A stretch of DNA of 48,447 nucleotides from JAADHU01 sp964446495 (lineage in GTDB: Bacteria > Pseudomonadota > Gammaproteobacteria > Steroidobacterales > Woeseiaceae), in NCBI GenBank assembly GCA_964446495.1, contig CAYUOY010000011.1, forward strand, positions 1-48,447. The letters are read 5' to 3'. The notes under the pieces are model-generated. The model was not told the DNA's origin. It was given only the letters and a program-made list of their open reading frames with translations, and searched no databases. The first letter of the stretch is position 1, and the number at the start of each line of letters is the position of its first letter. Both the position numbers and the translations under genes were made by a program. This document shows, one piece after another, positions 35,385 to 45,011 of the stretch.

Positions 35385-35969
35385 ATGAAGCAAGATGTAG
35401 AAACTCTGTTGACAAGTCTTCGTACCGATCATCGCAATCTTGCGATGCTTCTGGACCTGTTGCAGAAAGAAACAGAACGGCTCGAAGCCTGCGAGGAACT
35501 CGACTTGGAGCTGGCACACGATGTCATGGAATACATGACCAGCTACCCGGATGCCGTACATCATCCCCGGGAAGACTTGCTCTATCAGCATATCCTTCTG
35601 GCGCGGTCTGATGTCAATGAGAACTTGCAACGTGTCGAATCGGACCACGAAGCGATCGCAGTATTAGGTGTCAAGCTCCGCGATGACATTGAGTCCATTG
35701 CAGCAGGCACATTCGTCAAACGAGATGTCATTATTGCCGAGCTACGTGGCTATCGGGAGACGCTTCTTTCCCATATGTACTGGGAAGAACGCGAATTATT
35801 TGCGCTGGCGGACGAGTTACAGGGTGACAAAGAATGGTCCAGCATCGATCTGGGCGGCGCCGACGATCGCGATCCACTCTTCGGCTCGCGAGTGGATCGA
35901 AAATTTCGTCGCCTGATGGCCGGTATTCAACAACGCATTGTTTGGGATAACCAGCAATACTTCGTTTGA
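35385..35969 (+). CDS. hemerythrin domain protein
   Basis: This 194-aa protein has the histidine pattern of a hemerythrin HHE four-helix bundle: H17 in TDHRNLA, HHPREDLLYQH in the second helix, SDHEAIAVLG in the third and LSHMYWEERELFALAD in the fourth, which together can bind a di-iron centre. Such proteins sense or store O2, or protect against nitric oxide and peroxide. The start has AAGGG six bases upstream. It is divergent from the ECF sigma operon across about 150 bp, and an oxidative-stress link with the sigma factor is an inference. Confidence 0.88.
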   Translation: MKQDVETLLTSLRTDHRNLAMLLDLLQKETERLEACEELDLELAHDVMEYMTSYPDAVHHPREDLLYQHILLARSDVNENLQRVESDHEAIAVLGVKLRDDIESIAAGTFVKRDVIIAELRGYRETLLSHMYWEERELFALADELQGDKEWSSIDLGGADDRDPLFGSRVDRKFRRLMAGIQQRIVWDNQQYFV

Positions 35970-36053
35970 TTTTTCGCTAAGACCGGCGACCGTTCCTCAT
36001 TTCGATTGAGTTTTTCGTTAGAATTGAATGCTGCTCCTCCTATACGGGTACCC

Positions 36054-36533
36054 ATGAACGAAATCGACCCCAGACAGTTCCGCGATGCGCTTGGTCGTTA
36101 CCCAACAGGTGTCACCGTCATAACCACGCGCGACAGCAAGGGCAGTCCGGTCGGCATGACCGTCAACAGCTTCGCCTCTGTATCGCTTGACCCACCACTC
36201 ATACTGTGGAGTATCGACAATAACTCGGCGTTATTCGATGTGTTCACGAAAGCGAGTCATTTCGCCGTGCACATATTGAAATCAGACCAACAGCAACTTT
36301 CGCATAATTTCTCGAGCGAAGATCCGGATCATTTCGCAGCTGCCGGCTACGAAGCCGGGATTGAAAATCTGCCCTTGCTGAAATCGTATGCGGCGTTGCT
36401 CCAGTGCGAGGTCAGTAACCGGCACGAAGAAGGCGATCACGTCATTTTACTTGGGCGTGTTCTCGACCTGGAAAACCGCGTAGCGGATCCGCTTGTTTTT
36501 TGCGCAGGTCGATATCGCAAGCTTGCCGATTAG
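36054..36533 (+). CDS. flavin reductase family protein
   Basis: The frame is open from a TTG at 36006, but the ATG at 36054 (MNEIDPRQFRDALG) fits the family; it gives 159 aa. Motifs are RYPTGVTVITTRD, VGMTVNSFASVSLDPP and FAVHILKSDQQ, followed by LLQCEVSNRHEEGDHVILLGRV. This is the FMN-binding split-barrel of HpaC/FMN reductases that supply reduced flavin to two-component monooxygenases. No matching monooxygenase gene is in the window. Confidence 0.9.
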   Translation: MNEIDPRQFRDALGRYPTGVTVITTRDSKGSPVGMTVNSFASVSLDPPLILWSIDNNSALFDVFTKASHFAVHILKSDQQQLSHNFSSEDPDHFAAAGYEAGIENLPLLKSYAALLQCEVSNRHEEGDHVILLGRVLDLENRVADPLVFCAGRYRKLAD

Positions 36534-36574
36534 CCCTGTCGCTTTTAGACGGACCGGGTTTCCTGTGGCACCAC

Positions 36575-36601
36575 TGTAGGAGTGCGACCTGACGCGCGAT
36601 C
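36575..36601 (+). repeat. single REP-like palindrome
   Basis: The element reads AGGAGTGCGACCTGACGCG plus flanking bases, closely matching the two arms at 45012-45083, and its own GCGACCTGACGCGC core is an imperfect palindrome. It lies between a flavin reductase stop and the convergent MFS stop, and it overlaps the MFS stop codon. This is the usual location of REP elements, where they stabilise 3' ends. Confidence 0.8.
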
Positions 36602-37814
36602 AAGCCTGTAGTGAGTAGACATCAAACGGTTTCAATCGTGTCAGAAGAAAAGCACCGACCAGCAGTGCCAGACAAATGACCGCAATGGCGCCTCGATAGT
36701 TACCGCTCGCGTCGAAGTTGAGGTCCATCAGGAACGGCGTCATTCCCTGGGTTAGAACGATGACCCCATAAACAACTCCCGAAATTGCACCGTAGTGTCG
36801 AACGCCGAAATATCGCGAAAGAAAATATGGCAAGACGCCGTACTCGGTTCCCAAGCCGAGACCCAGCAATACGCCGGCAAGCAAGAGCTGTGGATAGCTG
36901 CTTGAAAACTCAAGTAACAACAACCCCGCCATTGCGGCAATGTAAAAGGGAGCTGCGATCCAGGGCTTCGATATGCGGTCGAGCGCATAGCCGACACCTA
37001 CTTGCCAGAATGCCGTCACCATGGAAAATGTGACCAGAACAGCAATCGCCTTGTCCATACTGATACCACGATCAACCAGCATCGGGATGACATGCGCGAA
37101 TACCGCGGTGACACAACCGGCGCCCATGGCAATGGCGATTAGGATCAACCAGAAGGTACTGGTTTTGCGCGCTTCGGCCAGTGTCATGCCCTGCACCGAT
37201 TGCACGGCACGGGCGTCAACCCTGGGTGGGTCGCGTAAGAACAGGAACAACACCGGGAAACCAATCACGATTATGACGAGCGAAAGGCCCAGCATCGCGC
37301 CTCGCCAATCATACGTTGCAAGTAGAATGTTGACGTAGATCGGTGCGATCGCCGCACCGACGCCATTACCAACACCACCAACGAAACCCAGCAACAGTCC
37401 GCGACGCCGATCGAACCAGCCGGCTATCACCTTGGTGAAGGTAACTGAACTGGGTATCGCTGCGGCAATTCCGAGAAACGCGTAGGCCAGATAGAACTGA
37501 AAGTAACTGGCCGCACTGATGGACACCAGTGCTACAGAGGCTGCGAATAACAGGTTGCCCGTCAATATGATCGGGCGGGCACCATAGCGATCAATCAGCC
37601 GGCCGACGATGGGAAAACTCAGCGCGCCGGCAATCGCGATGATAAGTAATACGATTGATACGGCAGAACGTGGCCAGCCGAATTCGGTCGAGATCGGTAT
37701 CAGAAACAGCCCGAAGACTGTATAGACCATGGGTGTAACGCCGACGAGATTACCGACTGTGCAGGAAAACACGACGCCGGCACGACGTGACCGGGATGGC
37801 GGCCTGCCACTCAA
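36600..37814 (-). CDS. MFS transporter (OFA/monocarboxylate-like)
   Basis: The protein (404 aa, start TTG 37814) has 12 hydrophobic segments. Typical MFS loop motifs are present: GRLIDRYGARPIIL between TM2 and TM3, and GWFDRRRGLLLGFVGG after TM4, the form found in the OFA/MCT-like carriers of carboxylates. A soluble loop divides the halves (VDARAVQSVQG). It transports a small organic acid or similar solute across the inner membrane; which one is unknown. It is divergent from ribokinase. Confidence 0.9.
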   Translation of the reverse strand: MSGRPPSRSRRAGVVFSCTVGNLVGVTPMVYTVFGLFLIPISTEFGWPRSAVSIVLLIIAIAGALSFPIVGRLIDRYGARPIILTGNLLFAASVALVSISAASYFQFYLAYAFLGIAAAIPSSVTFTKVIAGWFDRRRGLLLGFVGGVGNGVGAAIAPIYVNILLATYDWRGAMLGLSLVIIVIGFPVLFLFLRDPPRVDARAVQSVQGMTLAEARKTSTFWLILIAIAMGAGCVTAVFAHVIPMLVDRGISMDKAIAVLVTFSMVTAFWQVGVGYALDRISKPWIAAPFYIAAMAGLLLLEFSSSYPQLLLAGVLLGLGLGTEYGVLPYFLSRYFGVRHYGAISGVVYGVIVLTQGMTPFLMDLNFDASGNYRGAIAVICLALLVGAFLLTRLKPFDVYSLQA

Positions 37815-37962
37815 GAAACTGCTCTCTCGATCTGAATCCTGTTGCCTCGTTCGCTTTGACTTGAGCCGTTAAACATCTTAGCGTTGCCACCCACGACTGG
37901 CAATGCGGCTAATTCTCGCTTGCCATTGACGACAGTCCCGAAAACGGTAGCGATATAGCACT

Positions 37963-38877
37963 ATGTCAATTGCAGTCATCGGCAGCATCAATACAGACCT
38001 GATTATTCAGGTGCCCCGTTTCGCACAGAAGAATGAAACAATACTGGGCAAAGGCAGCTACCGTATTTCGCAAGGCGGTAAGGGTGCGAATCAGGCGGTT
38101 GCGGCTGCGGCGGCCGGCTTGCCCGTCAGCATGATTGGAAAGACTGGCACCGATGCGTTTGGTGATGGCGCCATTGAAAGCCTTGTTGCCGCTGGTGTGA
38201 ATTGCGACTACGTGATACGTGCGGGCGAACACTCAACCGGGCTTGCAACGATATTCCTTGATCCCGAGGGCAACAATTCAATCACTGTGGCACCGGGCGC
38301 GAATGAACGCCTCACTGCCGCTGACATCGAGGATGCCGGCGAGGTTATTGCTGCCGCGAAGATCGTGATGCTGCAGCTGGAAATTCCGCTCGGCGCCGTA
38401 GGCGCAGCGGTCAACCTTGCGCGCCAGAACGATGCCATCGTCATCCTTGACCCGGCGCCCGCGCCGGATAGCCCCATGGAATTTCTTAACCTGGTGGACT
38501 TTCTGACCCCGAACGAAGTGGAGGCGGAATCACTAACCGGCATTTCGACGGAGTCGGAAAACGGACCGCAACGAATTTCCAAAGCACTGCTTGATATGGG
38601 TGTTAGAAATGTTGCGCTCACGATGGGAGCACGGGGCAGCTACATTGCCAATGCAGAAATGAGTTTGCACATCGAGGCACGCGAAGTCGCCGTAGTAGAT
38701 ACGACGGGTGCCGGAGATGCCTTCAGTGGCTACCTGGCCACGGCACTGGCGAAAGGCCTGGAGTTTATCGAAGCAGCGAAAATCGCATCTGCCGCTGCAA
38801 CATTGTCAGTGACGCGGCCCGGCGCACGCAGTGATCAACCGAACTGGGATTCGGTCATCAGTTTTATGCAGAGCTGA
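37963..38877 (+). CDS. rbsK: ribokinase (PfkB family sugar kinase)
   Basis: The 304-aa sequence has GSINTDLI and QGGKGANQAVAAAAAG near the N-terminus and the catalytic DTTGAGDAFSGYLATAL near residue 245 (D in GAGDAF is the base), with ILDPAPAP and LTPNEVEAE in the middle. These match ribokinase better than other PfkB kinases. The enzyme phosphorylates D-ribose at O5. No ribose ABC transporter or RbsD lies nearby. The MFS genes on either side could be the uptake route. The 3' end overlaps the next MFS gene by 14 bases on the opposite strand. Confidence 0.9.
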   Translation: MSIAVIGSINTDLIIQVPRFAQKNETILGKGSYRISQGGKGANQAVAAAAAGLPVSMIGKTGTDAFGDGAIESLVAAGVNCDYVIRAGEHSTGLATIFLDPEGNNSITVAPGANERLTAADIEDAGEVIAAAKIVMLQLEIPLGAVGAAVNLARQNDAIVILDPAPAPDSPMEFLNLVDFLTPNEVEAESLTGISTESENGPQRISKALLDMGVRNVALTMGARGSYIANAEMSLHIEAREVAVVDTTGAGDAFSGYLATALAKGLEFIEAAKIASAAATLSVTRPGARSDQPNWDSVISFMQS

Positions 38878-40135
38878 CCTTTTCCTTTGGCAGCGAGGGC
38901 GGCTTCATAAGCGCGGCGGCGACCAGACATAGAAATAAAACCAGCGCATAGGCCCTGAACAAACCTGCAAAACCACCGAATCTGTCCGCGACAATACCGC
39001 CAAGAACGGGACCCACCATCGCCAGCGTCGTGATCGTGTGCATTGTGCCCATCGTCTTTGGCGCTTCTTTCGGGCCGTAATAGTTAACCAGCAGGATGGT
39101 TGTTGCGAACAGGCACATACCAAAGCCATAACCTTCACCGAAAACGAACAGTGCTATCGTGACCATGTTGTCTGCCGACGCCAGCGCAATCATGCCCAGG
39201 ATTTCAGCAGCAAGAGCGGATACCAGCAACCACTTTGGATCAATCCAGACAGAAAGAACACCGCCAAAGGCCCTGGAAAGCGCATTAATAAGTGCGTGTG
39301 CGCTCAGTGCGCCTGCGGCGAGCGTAATTGAAATCCCCAATGTTCCCATGTGAGTGACGGCCCAGCTATTGGTGGTGACTCCACCGAACAGCGTCATCGT
39401 CCAGGCGGCAACAATCACAAAATACTGCGGCGTCCGCAGCACATCTCGCAGAGTCCATTCCCGGATGGTTACCGTGTCCCCTGACGTCGCCCCCCCGGCC
39501 GCCGGTTTCGCTGCTCTTTCTTCCTCCGCGGGGGCTTCTTTACCGCGGCCGAATGTCAGGAACGCCAATACAACGAGGACGAAATTAATTGCCGCCATCA
39601 GCCACCAGTGCGTTCGCCACGAGCCGGTCAGATCCACCACTTGCGTCACACTCAAGGGCCCGAGAACGGCACCCAATCCGCCAATGGTCATGTACGCGCC
39701 GATCGCGAACGATCGCCGCTGCGGTAAAGCGTGATTGATAACGGCAACACCTGGCACGGTCGCACACAACGTATAGCCGAGCCCGGCCAGTGCGGCGCCG
39801 GTAAAATATTCCACCAGTCCCGCAGACAGCGCCAGCAAGATAAAACCGATGGCCATGATGAGACCGCCAATGCCGAATGTCGCGCCCGTTCCAAATCGCT
39901 GCATCGACCAGGCAGGAAGCCGCCCGGTAATACCCACCATGAATGCCAGCACGGAAAAACCCATGCCGGCGGTTGACCAGGACCAGGAATGTTCCTCGAT
40001 CATGAACGGCAGGGCAACACCGAGTGACGCGAACGTCGCTGCCGTTATGTGGAAGAACGTCAGGCTCACGAGCGTGAATTTCCACCATCCATCCCAGTCG
40101 ATGGGTTTACTGCCTGAACTCGTCAATTGCCCCAT
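38864..40135 (-). CDS. MFS transporter
   Basis: The 423-aa protein has 12 membrane segments and a central charged loop of about 35 residues (RGKEAPAEEERAAKPAAGG). The start, DWDGWWKFTLVSLTFFHI, and the motif GRLPAWSMQRFGTGATFGIG are typical of this carrier group. It is divergent from the acyl-CoA synthetase gene across a 147-bp spacer that holds the 19-bp palindrome also found at 46208. A role in uptake of the compound broken down by the genes to the right is therefore plausible. Confidence 0.9.
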   Translation of the reverse strand: MGQLTSSGSKPIDWDGWWKFTLVSLTFFHITAATFASLGVALPFMIEEHSWSWSTAGMGFSVLAFMVGITGRLPAWSMQRFGTGATFGIGGLIMAIGFILLALSAGLVEYFTGAALAGLGYTLCATVPGVAVINHALPQRRSFAIGAYMTIGGLGAVLGPLSVTQVVDLTGSWRTHWWLMAAINFVLVVLAFLTFGRGKEAPAEEERAAKPAAGGATSGDTVTIREWTLRDVLRTPQYFVIVAAWTMTLFGGVTTNSWAVTHMGTLGISITLAAGALSAHALINALSRAFGGVLSVWIDPKWLLVSALAAEILGMIALASADNMVTIALFVFGEGYGFGMCLFATTILLVNYYGPKEAPKTMGTMHTITTLAMVGPVLGGIVADRFGGFAGLFRAYALVLFLCLVAAALMKPPSLPKEKVSSA

Positions 40136-40253
40136 CCGTATCGTCGTTGTTATCTGCCGGGAAAGTAATACTGCGCATAATGCCTAAGAAAAGAGCAGTT
40201 TTGAAATCATCCTCAAAACTGCCTGAACAGATCGCGTTTCCATTAGCGAAATA

Positions 40254-40272
40254 GTATTTATGCTAGCGATAC
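40254..40272. promoter_or_regulatory. 19-bp imperfect palindrome, shared with the cupin operon
   Basis: The plus strand reads GTATTTATGCTAGCGATAC. Its reverse complement matches the site at 46208-46226 at 18 of 19 positions, differing only at position 11. The outer arms GTAT/ATAC are symmetrical and the centre contains GCTAGC. It lies in the divergent spacer between an MFS gene and an acyl-CoA synthetase gene. The spacing and symmetry fit a dimeric regulator such as the IclR protein encoded at 47420. Confidence 0.7.
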
Positions 40273-40282
40273 GATAGTCCAT

Positions 40283-41821
40283 ATGCTAAATTCGGTCAAT
40301 TATCGTATGAATATTGCCTCTCACATGGTCCGTGCAGGCTGCGCGTTTCGCGACCATCCTGCCATCGCGAAAGGGTCGGCCATTGTCTGTAATTACGGAG
40401 AATTAGCGAGTCGCGTAACCCGCATCGCTCGGGCGCTTCGACACGATTACCCACTTGAAATTGGCGATCGTGTCGCTGTTGTCGCAAAGAACTGTCCGCA
40501 GTATGTTGAGATCCTCTACGCGATCTGGCATGCCGGCCTGGTTGCTGTTCCGGTCAATGCCAAACTGCATCGCAATGAATTCAAATACATTCTGGACGAC
40601 AGTCAGGCAAAGCTCTGTTTCACAACGCCATCGATTACAGCCGATATCGCTGCCATCGGTGGAGACCTGCTGCAGTCGGTGGTCGAGATCGGCACTGCCG
40701 CCTACGAGGAAATGCTCGCGGGTGACGCTATCTCTGTAACGACTCGCAACGCGGATGATCTTGCCTGGCTTTTCTATACCAGCGGTACCACGGGAACGCC
40801 GAAAGGTGCCATGTTGAGTCATCGAAACCTGCTCGCAATGAGCCTGTGCTATTTCGCCGATGTGGATCAGGAGTCTCCATGGCGTGCGATCCTGCACGCG
40901 GCCCCGATGAGCCATGGTTCGGGTTTGTATGCACTCGCCTATGTCATGCAGGGTGGTTGCCACGTGCTGCCCGAGAGTCGGGGTTTTGACGTTAGCGAGA
41001 TTTACGCGCTGATCGGCGCCTGGCCAGGCATCGCTTTTTTTGCCGCACCAACCATGGTCAAGCGCCTTATTGATTACCCGGCTGAGGGAGACACCAGGAA
41101 CTTGAAAGCCATCATTTATGGCGGTGGGCCCATGTATGTCGAAGATTGTCTCGCCGGGCTGGAACGCTTTGGCCCAAAACTCGCACAACTCTACGGGCAA
41201 GGTGAGAGTCCGATGACAATCACGGCACTAAATGCGCGCATGCATGCGGACAAAGATCACCCGCGGTGGCTCGAACGACTCGCTTCTGTGGGCATCGCGC
41301 AAAGCGCGGTCGAGGTGCGTATCCGCAGTGCCGAAGGTGAGTGGTTACCGGACGGGGAAATCGGTGAAGTTCTGATTCGCGGTGAAACGGTGATGATGGG
41401 TTACTGGCAGAATCCTGCGGCGACGGCGGAAACGCTTCGCGATGGCTGGTTGCACAGCGGCGACTACGGAGTACTGGATGCTGACGGGTTTCTTACGTTA
41501 AAGGATCGCTCGAAAGACCTCATTATTTCCGGAGGGTCAAATATCTATCCGCGGGAAATTGAAGAAGTCCTGATCAGGCATCCGCAAATTGCCGAGGTAT
41601 CGGTTATAGGACGCGCTGATCGTGAGTGGGGCGAAGTCGTCATTGCCTATGTGGTGATGGTGCCAGGCGAAAAAACGGATACCGCGTCACTGGACGAGTT
41701 TTGCCTGGCGAATATCGCGCGCTTCAAACGACCGCGTGAATATCGGATTATCGACGCCTTGCCGAAAAATAACTACGGCAAGATTTTGAAGACGAAATTG
41801 CGCGAGATGGACAGTATCTAG
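40283..41821 (+). CDS. acyl-CoA synthetase (AMP-forming)
   Basis: This 512-aa adenylate-forming enzyme activates a carboxylic acid as acyl-AMP and then as a CoA thioester. The P-loop-like FYTSGTTGTPKGAMLSH lies near residue 167. The A5 motif is at LYGQGESPM, and HSGDYGVLDADGF precedes the hinge KDRSKDLIISGGSNIYP. The C-terminal catalytic lysine is in PKNNYGKILKTKLR. The substrate could be an aromatic, aliphatic or terpenoid acid. Start at 40283 lacks a clear ribosome site; an ATG at 40307 is an alternative. It ends seven bases before the convergent TauD-type gene. Confidence 0.92.
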   Translation: MLNSVNYRMNIASHMVRAGCAFRDHPAIAKGSAIVCNYGELASRVTRIARALRHDYPLEIGDRVAVVAKNCPQYVEILYAIWHAGLVAVPVNAKLHRNEFKYILDDSQAKLCFTTPSITADIAAIGGDLLQSVVEIGTAAYEEMLAGDAISVTTRNADDLAWLFYTSGTTGTPKGAMLSHRNLLAMSLCYFADVDQESPWRAILHAAPMSHGSGLYALAYVMQGGCHVLPESRGFDVSEIYALIGAWPGIAFFAAPTMVKRLIDYPAEGDTRNLKAIIYGGGPMYVEDCLAGLERFGPKLAQLYGQGESPMTITALNARMHADKDHPRWLERLASVGIAQSAVEVRIRSAEGEWLPDGEIGEVLIRGETVMMGYWQNPAATAETLRDGWLHSGDYGVLDADGFLTLKDRSKDLIISGGSNIYPREIEEVLIRHPQIAEVSVIGRADREWGEVVIAYVVMVPGEKTDTASLDEFCLANIARFKRPREYRIIDALPKNNYGKILKTKLREMDSI

Positions 41822-41828
41822 CAGAGCA

Positions 41829-42704
41829 CTACGCCGCCGCTTCGCGCACTCCGTATGGCTTGTCACCCTTGGCCCACATTCGATGCATCGTACGAATGTA
41901 TTTTGCATCATCGAACAGAGTCCCGGTGTGCAGTGTGCAACGATTGTCCCAAACCAGTAAATCACCAACCTGCCATTTATGCCGGTAGGTGAATTGCTCC
42001 TGCGTCATGAACTCAACCAGTTCGTCGATCAAATCCAGTCCCTGCGGATTCGCCATACCTACAATTTCCTTGACCGTACCCGTGCTTACCCACAGCGCGC
42101 GACGACCATCGACCGGGTGCACCCGAATCAGCGGATGAAAAACGTCCGGATTGTCAGCCTCCATCTGCTTACTGATTTTTTCGGCACCATAGTCGCGGGT
42201 TTCCATAAAATGCTTGTAGCTGTGATGCAGAACCAGGTCATTCAATCGCTCTTTCCTGGCCGGGTCGAGTGCCTCATAGGCCGCACATCCGTCGGCCAGA
42301 ATCGTGTCACTGCCCTCTTCTGGCACCTCGAGCGCAAACAACATCGTGCACTTGACCGGTTCATCTTTATAGGAAAAATCGGTATGCCAGCCAACTCCGT
42401 CATTGTGCGCACCAATGGGGCGACCGTTTTCCTCACGGTTCGAGAGAATGAAAATATTCGGGTAGCCTGGCAACGTGAACTGCGTCTGAGTATGACCTTC
42501 CAGTTCACCGAAGGCGCTCAGATATTTGATCAAATCATCTGGTGCCATTCTCTGATTGCGTAGCAGGACGGCACCGTGGCGATTGAATGTCTCCACTACG
42601 GCCGTGCGTATTTTCGCATCCGCGGTGGCCATATCGAGATCCATGATTTCAACGCCGAATCCCGGTCGTAGTTCTTGTGTTGTAAGTTCATTTCTGTGGT
42701 TCAT
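41829..42704 (-). CDS. TauD/TfdA family Fe(II)/2-oxoglutarate dioxygenase
   Basis: The ATG at 42704 gives 291 aa; the frame is open to 42764 but that extension is not family-like. The iron triad is H107 and D109 in GWHTDFSYKD and H259 in CTLHTGT, with R271 or R275 (YIRTMHRMW) binding 2-oxoglutarate. The family hydroxylates a substrate and usually releases part of it, as for taurine or aryloxyacetates. It is divergent from the Rieske oxygenase and sits in the catabolic region, so the target is probably the same class of compound. Confidence 0.92.
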   Translation of the reverse strand: MNHRNELTTQELRPGFGVEIMDLDMATADAKIRTAVVETFNRHGAVLLRNQRMAPDDLIKYLSAFGELEGHTQTQFTLPGYPNIFILSNREENGRPIGAHNDGVGWHTDFSYKDEPVKCTMLFALEVPEEGSDTILADGCAAYEALDPARKERLNDLVLHHSYKHFMETRDYGAEKISKQMEADNPDVFHPLIRVHPVDGRRALWVSTGTVKEIVGMANPQGLDLIDELVEFMTQEQFTYRHKWQVGDLLVWDNRCTLHTGTLFDDAKYIRTMHRMWAKGDKPYGVREAAA

Positions 42705-43010
42705 AGCGGCCATCCGACAGGGTTCAGTAAGGGAGTGCACTGTAGCGCCCCCGTCAGTAGCCATCTTGACCCGGCGCGCCCGCAGAATTGCCTGCGGTGA
42801 CCCTGGCCCGGACTCATCATGAATAGTCCAGGCCTGGCGCCGCCGGAACGCTCAAATTGCGTTGCCATCCGCATCGCGATTACGATACCGTGGTCGCTTG
42901 GGCCAAAAGGCGTGCGCCCTCGTGCAAGAACGACCGGCAACTCGTGACTAGCATTGGCGGATGCCAGGCGACGCTCTTGCCATTGGCCAGAAACGGACGG
43001 AAGGACAGCA
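42705..43010. promoter_or_regulatory. 306-bp divergent spacer between TauD and Rieske genes
   Basis: Both genes must be promoted from here. I find no copy of the 19-bp palindrome seen at 40254 and 46208, only a shorter GATTACGATACC near 42890 that shares a CGATAC half. GGAAGGA just before 43011 is the ribosome site of the Rieske gene. Confidence 0.35.
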
Positions 43011-44189
43011 ATGAACAAATTTCAGCTCACTGACGAATTTTTTGCGGGACTCTCGAGTTCCACACTGCCACTTGGCGATGCCGAAACTTTGCCACCCGAA
43101 TGCTATACCGACAGAGACTTTTACGAATTCGAAAAAGAGGCTGTCTTCAGTCACGAGTGGCTTTGCACCGGGCGTGAGTCATGGGTCAGCAACCCGGGCG
43201 ACTACTACACCACCTCGATTGCGGGCGAACCGATCATCGTTGTTCGCACACTGAAGGGCGAATTGAAAGCCATGTCATCGGTGTGCCAGCACCGTGCAAT
43301 GCTGGTCGCCGAAGGCTGCGGCAATACGCGTGGCTTCCTGTGCCCGTATCATCACTGGAGTTATTCACTCGATGGCCGCCTCACGCAGGCCCCTGCCATG
43401 GAGAAGGCCTGCAATTTCGATAAATCGGAATTCGGCTTGCCGAATTTCAAGGTCGAAGTCTGGCAGGGTTTCATTTTTATCAATTTCGATGCGAGCGCGG
43501 CGCCGCTGGGCCCGCGTCTCGTTGCGGTGGATGAAGCAGTAGCGGCGCATGACCTCGCCAATGCCGAAGGCGTCAAACCAGAAGAACCGCCCGAGTTTGA
43601 CTGGAACTGGAAGGTCATGTTTGAAAACAATAATGATGGCTATCACGCCAGTCGCCTGCATCAGGGCCCGCTGCATGATTTCGTGCCGAGTGCTCTGGCA
43701 ACTTTCCCGGTCTTACCCGAAGATACTGCCGGTTACTATCGATACAACGGAACCAAACATGCGGATGCCAGCTTCAATGCAACGCAGAAGGCTCTGCTCC
43801 CCGTGTTTCCAAATCTGAGCGATGAAGGCCGCAACCGGATGGTATTTGCAAACATCCCGCCAACCCTGTCGCTGGTGATGACCAGTGACATGGTCATCTA
43901 TCTGATCGTACGTGCCACCGGTGCCGAAACGCTGGAAATGGATATAGGCACACTGGTTGCACCGGGGGCAATGCGCCAACCCAACTATCAGCATTGCATC
44001 GATATGAACATGGCGGCGGCGACGGAAATTGTCGCGCAGGATCTGCACGTCGACAAACTGGTGCAGGTGGGTTTGCGATCCCGCTATGCCGTTAGGGGAC
44101 GTTATTCCTGGCAAGAAGGCGCGCAGCACGACTTTAATAAATGGTTGGTGCCACGCTATCAGGACGCCTGGAAAGGACGATCCGGATAA
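43011..44189 (+). CDS. Rieske aromatic ring-hydroxylating oxygenase, alpha subunit
   Basis: The ATG at 43011 has GGAAGGA upstream and gives 392 aa. The Rieske 2Fe-2S ligands are C92-x-H94 (CQHRAM) and C111-x2-H114 (CPYHHW). The mononuclear iron ligands H212 and H217 (DGYHASRLHQG), with bridging D209, are intact. Such enzymes hydroxylate or demethylate aromatic rings or amines with O2 and an NADH-dependent reductase. No beta subunit, reductase or ferredoxin gene is adjacent, so electrons must come from elsewhere. It is followed 20 bases later by an extradiol-dioxygenase-type gene, consistent with ring attack followed by ring cleavage. Confidence 0.92.
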   Translation: MNKFQLTDEFFAGLSSSTLPLGDAETLPPECYTDRDFYEFEKEAVFSHEWLCTGRESWVSNPGDYYTTSIAGEPIIVVRTLKGELKAMSSVCQHRAMLVAEGCGNTRGFLCPYHHWSYSLDGRLTQAPAMEKACNFDKSEFGLPNFKVEVWQGFIFINFDASAAPLGPRLVAVDEAVAAHDLANAEGVKPEEPPEFDWNWKVMFENNNDGYHASRLHQGPLHDFVPSALATFPVLPEDTAGYYRYNGTKHADASFNATQKALLPVFPNLSDEGRNRMVFANIPPTLSLVMTSDMVIYLIVRATGAETLEMDIGTLVAPGAMRQPNYQHCIDMNMAAATEIVAQDLHVDKLVQVGLRSRYAVRGRYSWQEGAQHDFNKWLVPRYQDAWKGRSG

Positions 44190-44209
44190 CCCCTCGGAGA
44201 ATGCCGCAG

Positions 44210-45007
44210 ATGACCCATCCATCGAAAATGCCATTGGTGTTTTTTGGCCATGGCAGCCCCACCAATGTGCTCGAAGACAACATCGCGACACGAAGCTGGA
44301 AGGAGATAGCTGACTCCATTGAGCGGCCGAAAGCCGTCTTGTGCATCTCCGCACATTGGTGCACACAGGGAGGGGTCGCTGTCACAGCGATGGAACGACC
44401 TCGCACCATTCATGACTTTGGCCGCTCACTCCCGGCCCCGTTGTTCGATTGCCAATACCCCGCTCCCGGCGACCCGGCATTGGCCCGGCGGGTTGCCCAA
44501 TTGCTGGAGCCCATGGCGGTACAGTTGGATCATTCGTGGGGGCTGGACCACGGAGCCTGGGCAGTATTTTCGAAGGCATGGCCAGAGGCCGACATGCCCA
44601 TAGTCGAACTTAGCATCGATTTGGCACAGCCTGACCGATGGCACTATGAGCTTGGCCAGAAACTGCAACCCTTGCGCGATGAGGGCATCCTGATCGCGGC
44701 GTCTGGAAATATCGTCCACAATCTGGGTGTCATGGACTGGAATGAGGATTCGCTCCCGTACGACTGGGCGACTCGTTTCAATGACTACATCAAGAACTGC
44801 GTTGTCGAGAGCCGAACACAGGGTGTGCTGAATTATCTGACACAGGGCGCGGACGCGATGCAGTCTGTGCCGACCAGAGATCATTTTTTACCGTTGTTGT
44901 ATGTGCTGGGAGCGCGCGCGGACGATGACGAAATTCGATTCATGTCTGACTTTATTCAGTACAAGTCGTTGAGCATGACCAGTGTTGTTTTTACTGACTC
45001 CGATTAG
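44210..45007 (+). CDS. LigB/DOPA 4,5-dioxygenase-type extradiol dioxygenase
   Basis: The start is the second of two close ATGs (44201 and 44210) because GGAG is about 10 bases before it; the protein has 265 aa. It matches the class III extradiol family (YgiD/LigB-like): FFGHGSPTN (H14), CISAHW (H49) and GNIVHNLG (H170) are the expected metal ligands, and DHGAWAVF is a typical internal motif. Members open catechol rings, including DOPA and protocatechuate, with Fe(II) or Zn(II)-site variants. Co-transcription with the Rieske gene suggests that the ring is first dihydroxylated and then cleaved. Confidence 0.9.
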   Translation: MTHPSKMPLVFFGHGSPTNVLEDNIATRSWKEIADSIERPKAVLCISAHWCTQGGVAVTAMERPRTIHDFGRSLPAPLFDCQYPAPGDPALARRVAQLLEPMAVQLDHSWGLDHGAWAVFSKAWPEADMPIVELSIDLAQPDRWHYELGQKLQPLRDEGILIAASGNIVHNLGVMDWNEDSLPYDWATRFNDYIKNCVVESRTQGVLNYLTQGADAMQSVPTRDHFLPLLYVLGARADDDEIRFMSDFIQYKSLSMTSVVFTDSD

Positions 45008-45011
45008 GCTC

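Noticed and set aside
37966..38232. Minus-strand ORF inside ribokinase
   Set aside because: It is a mirror of a clearly coding sequence with no independent evidence.
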